Below are positions 63,163 through 64,000 of a stretch of 64,000 bases of DNA, in pieces; positions within the stretch are counted from its first letter, which is position 1, and each line of letters begins with the position of its first letter. This DNA comes from Chitinophaga pinensis (GTDB lineage Bacteria > Bacteroidota > Bacteroidia > Chitinophagales > Chitinophagaceae). Where the stretch lies: the NCBI RefSeq assembly GCF_007896845.1, contig NZ_VOHS01000024.1, positions 1 through 64,000 on the forward strand, in the 5' to 3' direction. The notes under the pieces were generated by a model. The model ran no database searches and had not been told where the DNA came from. It was given only the letters and a program-made list of their open reading frames with translations. The position numbers and the translations under genes are program-made.

Positions 63163-63723
63163 ATGAGATACCTATACCTTTTTGTGTTAATCGCGTTGTT
63201 GTGTAATTGCCGCACGACACAGTCTTTCCGCCACATTGCTACTACTGCTTCAGATACATTGGTGCGCATTGCCACCTGGGGATACCCTGATCGTGACTCC
63301 TGGGCTGCCCAGCAGGAACTGTCACATAAATGGGGCTTCTATTATGAGCTGGCAGGCAACTGCACAATAGAACAATCTGCCATTGATTCGCTGACGCGGT
63401 TAAACGAGATAGCAGAACGGCCGCTTGTGAAAAAGTATGGTAAACATTGGCGCAGTAGATTCGGCCGGGAAGTAAATATCATGAGTGCCAAACCCCAGAC
63501 GATGTACCTGCTTTCCATACTGAATATGAAGGAAACATGGGATACTACCAAGGCATTTGAGATGCGCAGAGACACCCTCTTTTACTACTTTACGCCCACT
63601 CCAAAGAAAGGCATTTATCTGGCAGATGCGATCGGATGGACACACCATAATGGCGTGAAAACGTGGGGCTCACTCATGCGATACCATGCGCACCAGCCAA
63701 CCCTTATCACAAGAATCCCCTGA
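63163..63723 (+). CDS. putative lipoprotein of unknown function
   Basis: A 186-residue protein starting MRYLYLFVLIALLCNC, a short signal peptide with a lipobox-like end. A TTG is in frame just upstream. The mature part has no motif that I recognise (TWGYPDRDSWAAQQELSHKW near residue 40). Probably envelope-located. Confidence 0.6.
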   Translation: MRYLYLFVLIALLCNCRTTQSFRHIATTASDTLVRIATWGYPDRDSWAAQQELSHKWGFYYELAGNCTIEQSAIDSLTRLNEIAERPLVKKYGKHWRSRFGREVNIMSAKPQTMYLLSILNMKETWDTTKAFEMRRDTLFYYFTPTPKKGIYLADAIGWTHHNGVKTWGSLMRYHAHQPTLITRIP

Positions 63724-63842
63724 AATATTACAATCTCTTCAACAGGCAGAACGGAGCAATGTACTTAGCGGAGCTATTAACGGATCGTGCAGAATAAAAG
63801 AGAAACGATGGACCTGTAATTGATATCACCAGAAAATAAACT

Positions 63843-64000
63843 ATGGAAACCACTACAACTGAACTTAGCCCGCAAGAGATACAATTACTGGAAGAGCTTA
63901 ATGAAAGAGAGCAGGGTATTGGAAAAACCAGACTTAAATCCGGTCTGATATTGTTGTTTATAGCAATGCTAACCATCATAGCCGGCTGGTATGACATCGA
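63843..64000 (+). CDS. membrane protein, 3' partial
   Basis: A frame open to the window edge: METTTTELSPQEIQLLEELN followed by a charged segment and a hydrophobic helix (SGLILLFIAMLTIIAGW). It probably encodes a small membrane protein; the rest lies outside. Confidence 0.5.
   Translation, partial: METTTTELSPQEIQLLEELNEREQGIGKTRLKSGLILLFIAMLTIIAGWYDI

Overview
The window looks like chromosomal DNA from a Bacteroidota member, most likely a Chitinophaga-like member of the Chitinophagaceae. The basis is the -7 element TAnnTTTG in front of several genes, weak Shine-Dalgarno sequences, a large MG2/TonB-plug protein, a trehalase next to a DUF5009 membrane protein, a TPR histidine kinase with a LytTR regulator, and many small stress-associated families typical of soil Bacteroidota. 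I see no rRNA, tRNA, CRISPR array or insertion sequence.

Layout. (1) 1-3.5 kb: end of a DHA2 efflux pump, a methyltransferase, an SDR and small proteins. (2) 3.8-8.3 kb: a plus-strand operon resembling Bacillus mhqNOD (nitroreductase, ring-cleaving dioxygenase, carboxylesterase) with two pirins and a small acetyltransferase, probably for quinone/electrophile detoxification. (3) 8.5-13.6 kb: Crp-like regulator, large surface protein, MFS-HAD pair. (4) 13.7-17.4 kb: small stress-type genes (four-helix Cys protein, two DUF421 proteins, DUF4142, SPW). (5) 17.4-25.2 kb: one long translationally coupled minus-strand operon: FAD oxidoreductase, methyltransferase, type III PKS, FabI/FabL-like reductase, dehydratase, ketosynthase, ACP, phosphopantetheinyl transferase, a small protein, a luciferase-like oxidoreductase and a DUF6766 protein. 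This reads as a dedicated acyl-chain supply for a type III PKS making a phenolic lipid, pyrone or alkylquinone. (6) 25.4-27.3 kb: bestrophin-like channel and manganese catalase. (7) 27.9-37.1 kb: a convergent glycan cluster (NodU/CmcH-type carbamoyltransferase, GT2, two GT9, HldE, GmhB, two GT4) predicted to make a carbamoylated, heptose-containing glycan. (8) 37.5-41.9 kb: Zn alcohol dehydrogenase, FAD-Rieske oxidoreductase, CinA-like protein and acidic small proteins. (9) 42-50.2 kb: MFS, response regulator, Sfp-type PPTase, a protein with a diadenylate-cyclase-like domain, and a TPR-kinase/LytTR pair. (10) 50.2-64 kb: CbpA/CbpM, sugar dehydrogenase, a repeat-rich 1.2 kb non-coding zone, SGNH hydrolase, AlkB, NDH-2, DUF5009, trehalase, AlkC, DUF899 and unknown genes.

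A technical pattern matters for every reader. At least ten otherwise intact genes carry single-base losses, nearly all in short homopolymers (positions about 2380, 13710, 23279, 25488, 27147, 31925, 35280, 38338, 43736 and 47425, plus a TA-repeat change near 26044). In every case the downstream frame resumes the same protein without loss. I therefore treat these as intact genes with probable sequencing or assembly errors, not pseudogenes, and give them as single features spanning the break.
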